Positions 6,518-7,934 of a stretch of 7,934 nt of DNA are shown here, piece by piece (within the stretch, counting starts at the first letter, position 1; each line of letters starts with the position of its first letter). The notes beneath the pieces were generated by a model that saw nothing but the letters and a program-made list of their open reading frames with translations, was not told the origin of the DNA and made no database searches. The DNA is taken from NCBI GenBank assembly GCA_020050965.1, contig JAGVJV010000216.1, positions 1 to 7,934 on the forward strand. The letters run 5' to 3'. Origin of the DNA: Parachlamydiales bacterium (lineage in GTDB: Bacteria > Chlamydiota > Chlamydiia > Chlamydiales > Rhabdochlamydiaceae). The position numbers were made by a program, and so were the translations under genes.

Positions 6518-7543
6518 ATGATGATACGAAAATTAGCAGCCAGCTTATTCCTGCTTGCCACCATTCCTACAAGCATGAATGCAGAAGATTGTTGTATGCC
6601 CGAGTATACGCCTGGAGACCCTTTATGTGATGCGTGCGCAGGGTATTCAGAGTACGCTGGAGTTGAGCTTGATTGTGGATGGGATCTCTTCACTTACGGA
6701 GAATTTATCTACTGGCGGCCACTTCCAAACCTCTCTTTTGTTTCCGAAGAAATTCCACAAAATACTTTTCAGCAACCGCAAACGATGTTGCCATTTACAT
6801 ATGGATATAGACCCGGATTTAGAGTAGGGCTGGGAATGGTTGCCCATTGCTTCGATAACTGGATCTTCAATATCGATTATTTCCGGTATCACCATGCGTT
6901 TAGCAAGACGATGACAACAAATTTACCCAATAGTCTAGTTTCTACTTTAGGCATTGCAACTGCAGGTAGCTCAATCCAAAATCGATCCCATTTTCACTAT
7001 GATATTGCATCTCTGAATATGCAAAGGCCTAACTATCTAGGGCAGCGAGTCATCCTCAGTCCATTCTTCGGGCTGAAATGGCTAAAAAGAAATGTCGAAT
7101 ATTCTCAGAATTTGATCGACTTTGCAGGAGGATCAAATCGATTTCAATCGATCATTAAATATACCTCTATCGGCCTAGCGGCAGGTTTTGAGGGAAGCTG
7201 GCTCCTTTGCTGGGGATTCAGTTTGATAGGAACCGCTGATGTTGCCCTGTTGTATGCTTATGAAAGATCTTTGCATCAAGTCGTCACCCCTGCCACCATT
7301 ATCCCTGGTGTTTCTCCTGTCGTGATTACAAAACACCATATCAAGCACTTAGATATCTATGCAAAAGGGGGAATGGGAGTCGGTTGGGGAAGCTACTTCT
7401 GCTGCAGACGCTATCACGTCAACTTAGGAGTGACCTTCGATTTTATGGACGATGTTGTGAAGTTGGACGACTTTTCAGGTGGTATTGGAAATGGCACAAC
7501 CGCACTCATGGGATTATCAGTACGTGGGCAATTTGATTTTTAA
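6518..7543 (+). CDS. Lpg1974-type pore-forming outer-membrane protein (MOMP-like)
   Basis: A 341-residue beta-barrel outer-membrane protein, most like the Lpg1974/Legionella_OMP family that is expanded in environmental Chlamydiae, where members act as porins. Residues 1-22 form a signal peptide (MMIRKLAASLFLLATIPTSMNA). The mature protein opens with a Cys-rich stretch (Cys25, 26, 37, 40, 53), then WDLFTYGEFIYW at 55-66 and YRPGFRVGLG at 97-106. Further typical parts are DYFRYHH (120-126), SPFFGLKW (181-188) and alternating aromatic/glycine strands. The chain ends in GQFDF, the terminal Phe expected for BAM-dependent insertion. There are nine Cys in the mature part, including Cys295-Cys296. 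GAGG at 6509-6512 supports ATG 6518; ATG 6521 is an alternative. A paralogue follows directly. The family call is from motifs, not a search. Confidence 0.82.
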   Translation: MMIRKLAASLFLLATIPTSMNAEDCCMPEYTPGDPLCDACAGYSEYAGVELDCGWDLFTYGEFIYWRPLPNLSFVSEEIPQNTFQQPQTMLPFTYGYRPGFRVGLGMVAHCFDNWIFNIDYFRYHHAFSKTMTTNLPNSLVSTLGIATAGSSIQNRSHFHYDIASLNMQRPNYLGQRVILSPFFGLKWLKRNVEYSQNLIDFAGGSNRFQSIIKYTSIGLAAGFEGSWLLCWGFSLIGTADVALLYAYERSLHQVVTPATIIPGVSPVVITKHHIKHLDIYAKGGMGVGWGSYFCCRRYHVNLGVTFDFMDDVVKLDDFSGGIGNGTTALMGLSVRGQFDF

Positions 7544-7547
7544 GGAG
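7542..7547 (+). promoter_or_regulatory. Shine-Dalgarno site fused to the upstream stop codon
   Basis: AAGGAG shares its first two bases with the TAA stop of the upstream porin gene (7541-7543) and lies seven bases before ATG 7555. It fixes the start of the second porin gene and indicates co-translation of the pair. Confidence 0.75.
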
Positions 7548-7554
7548 AAAAGAA

Positions 7555-7934
7555 ATGGGTAAAAAACACCTAATTAACTACTGCATTTGTTTGGGATTAG
7601 CCCAAATGCTCACTGCGGAAGAGGAACAAGGGTTTGACTGTTGTCCCTCTGTTATTGTAAGCGAGCCGCTAGACCCTTGCTGTGTCGGTACTGTCTATCC
7701 CTATCCAGCAAATTTTTCTCCCAGCTGCAGTTGGAATATTTATGCAGAGGGAGATTTTCTTTATTATAGCGCCTCCAAGGATATCTTTCCTGAGTCTGCG
7801 CTCAGCCTCTCTTTTGATTCTACTGAAATAAGAGCCCTGCCTCATAGTACATCTTATCGGCCAGGCTTTAGAGTAAATGTCGGATTCGATTTAGGCTCAG
7901 TTGTTTTAGATATGAGCTATTTAAGATTCCATCC
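7555..7934 (+). CDS. Second Lpg1974-type outer-membrane protein, 3'-truncated by window edge
   Basis: The frame is open from ATG 7555 to the end of the window (126 complete codons) and continues beyond it. Residues 1-21 form a signal peptide (MGKKHLINYCICLGLAQMLTA, cleavage after LTA). The mature start is Cys-rich (Cys29, 30, 42, 43, 58). It shares the plan of the gene before it: SWNIYAEGDFLYY (59-71) against GWDLFTYGEFIYW, YRPGFRVNVG (101-110) against YRPGFRVGLG, and DMSYLRFH (119-126) against NIDYFRYHH. The pair is therefore a tandem duplication that has diverged strongly between these anchors. The spacing of 11 bases and the stop-fused ribosome site place both in one operon. It is probably another porin. 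Confidence 0.82.
   Translation, partial: MGKKHLINYCICLGLAQMLTAEEEQGFDCCPSVIVSEPLDPCCVGTVYPYPANFSPSCSWNIYAEGDFLYYSASKDIFPESALSLSFDSTEIRALPHSTSYRPGFRVNVGFDLGSVVLDMSYLRFH

Overview
The window looks like chromosome from a Gram-negative, probably host-associated bacterium. My best guess is an environmental member of the Chlamydiae (Parachlamydia/Waddlia/Simkania-like). The main pointer is a tandem pair of cysteine-rich outer-membrane proteins of the Lpg1974 type, next to small secreted proteins I cannot name. A Legionella-like gammaproteobacterium is the alternative, since Lpg1974 proteins and cytochrome bo3 occur there too. No RNA gene, CRISPR array or insertion sequence was recognised. The coding density is very high and many genes overlap.

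Region 1 (1-1966, plus strand) is the end of a cytochrome bo3 ubiquinol oxidase operon: the C-terminal part of CyoB, then CyoC and CyoD, each joined to the previous gene by a 4-base ATGA overlap. All haem and copper ligands of the CyoB part are present. The two residues that define the K proton channel in the E. coli enzyme (T359 and K362) are Met and Gln here, which is the most unusual thing in the window. No cyoE follows.

Region 2 (1950-3357, minus strand) is an AAA_14/DUF4143 ATPase whose 3' end overlaps the 3' end of cyoD by 17 bases. A 22-bp, nearly perfect inverted repeat lies upstream of its start, between it and the nicotinamidase gene.

Region 3 (3358-5685, minus strand) is a tight transcription unit read leftward: a small exported coiled-coil protein, nicotinate phosphoribosyltransferase and nicotinamidase, with overlapping ends. 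The two enzymes together turn nicotinamide into nicotinate mononucleotide for NAD salvage.

Region 4 (5686-7934, plus strand) starts at a 61-base divergent promoter region and holds an exported protein of unknown function. It is followed by two tandem Lpg1974-type porin-like outer-membrane proteins. The second is cut by the window end, and its ribosome binding site is fused to the stop codon of the first.
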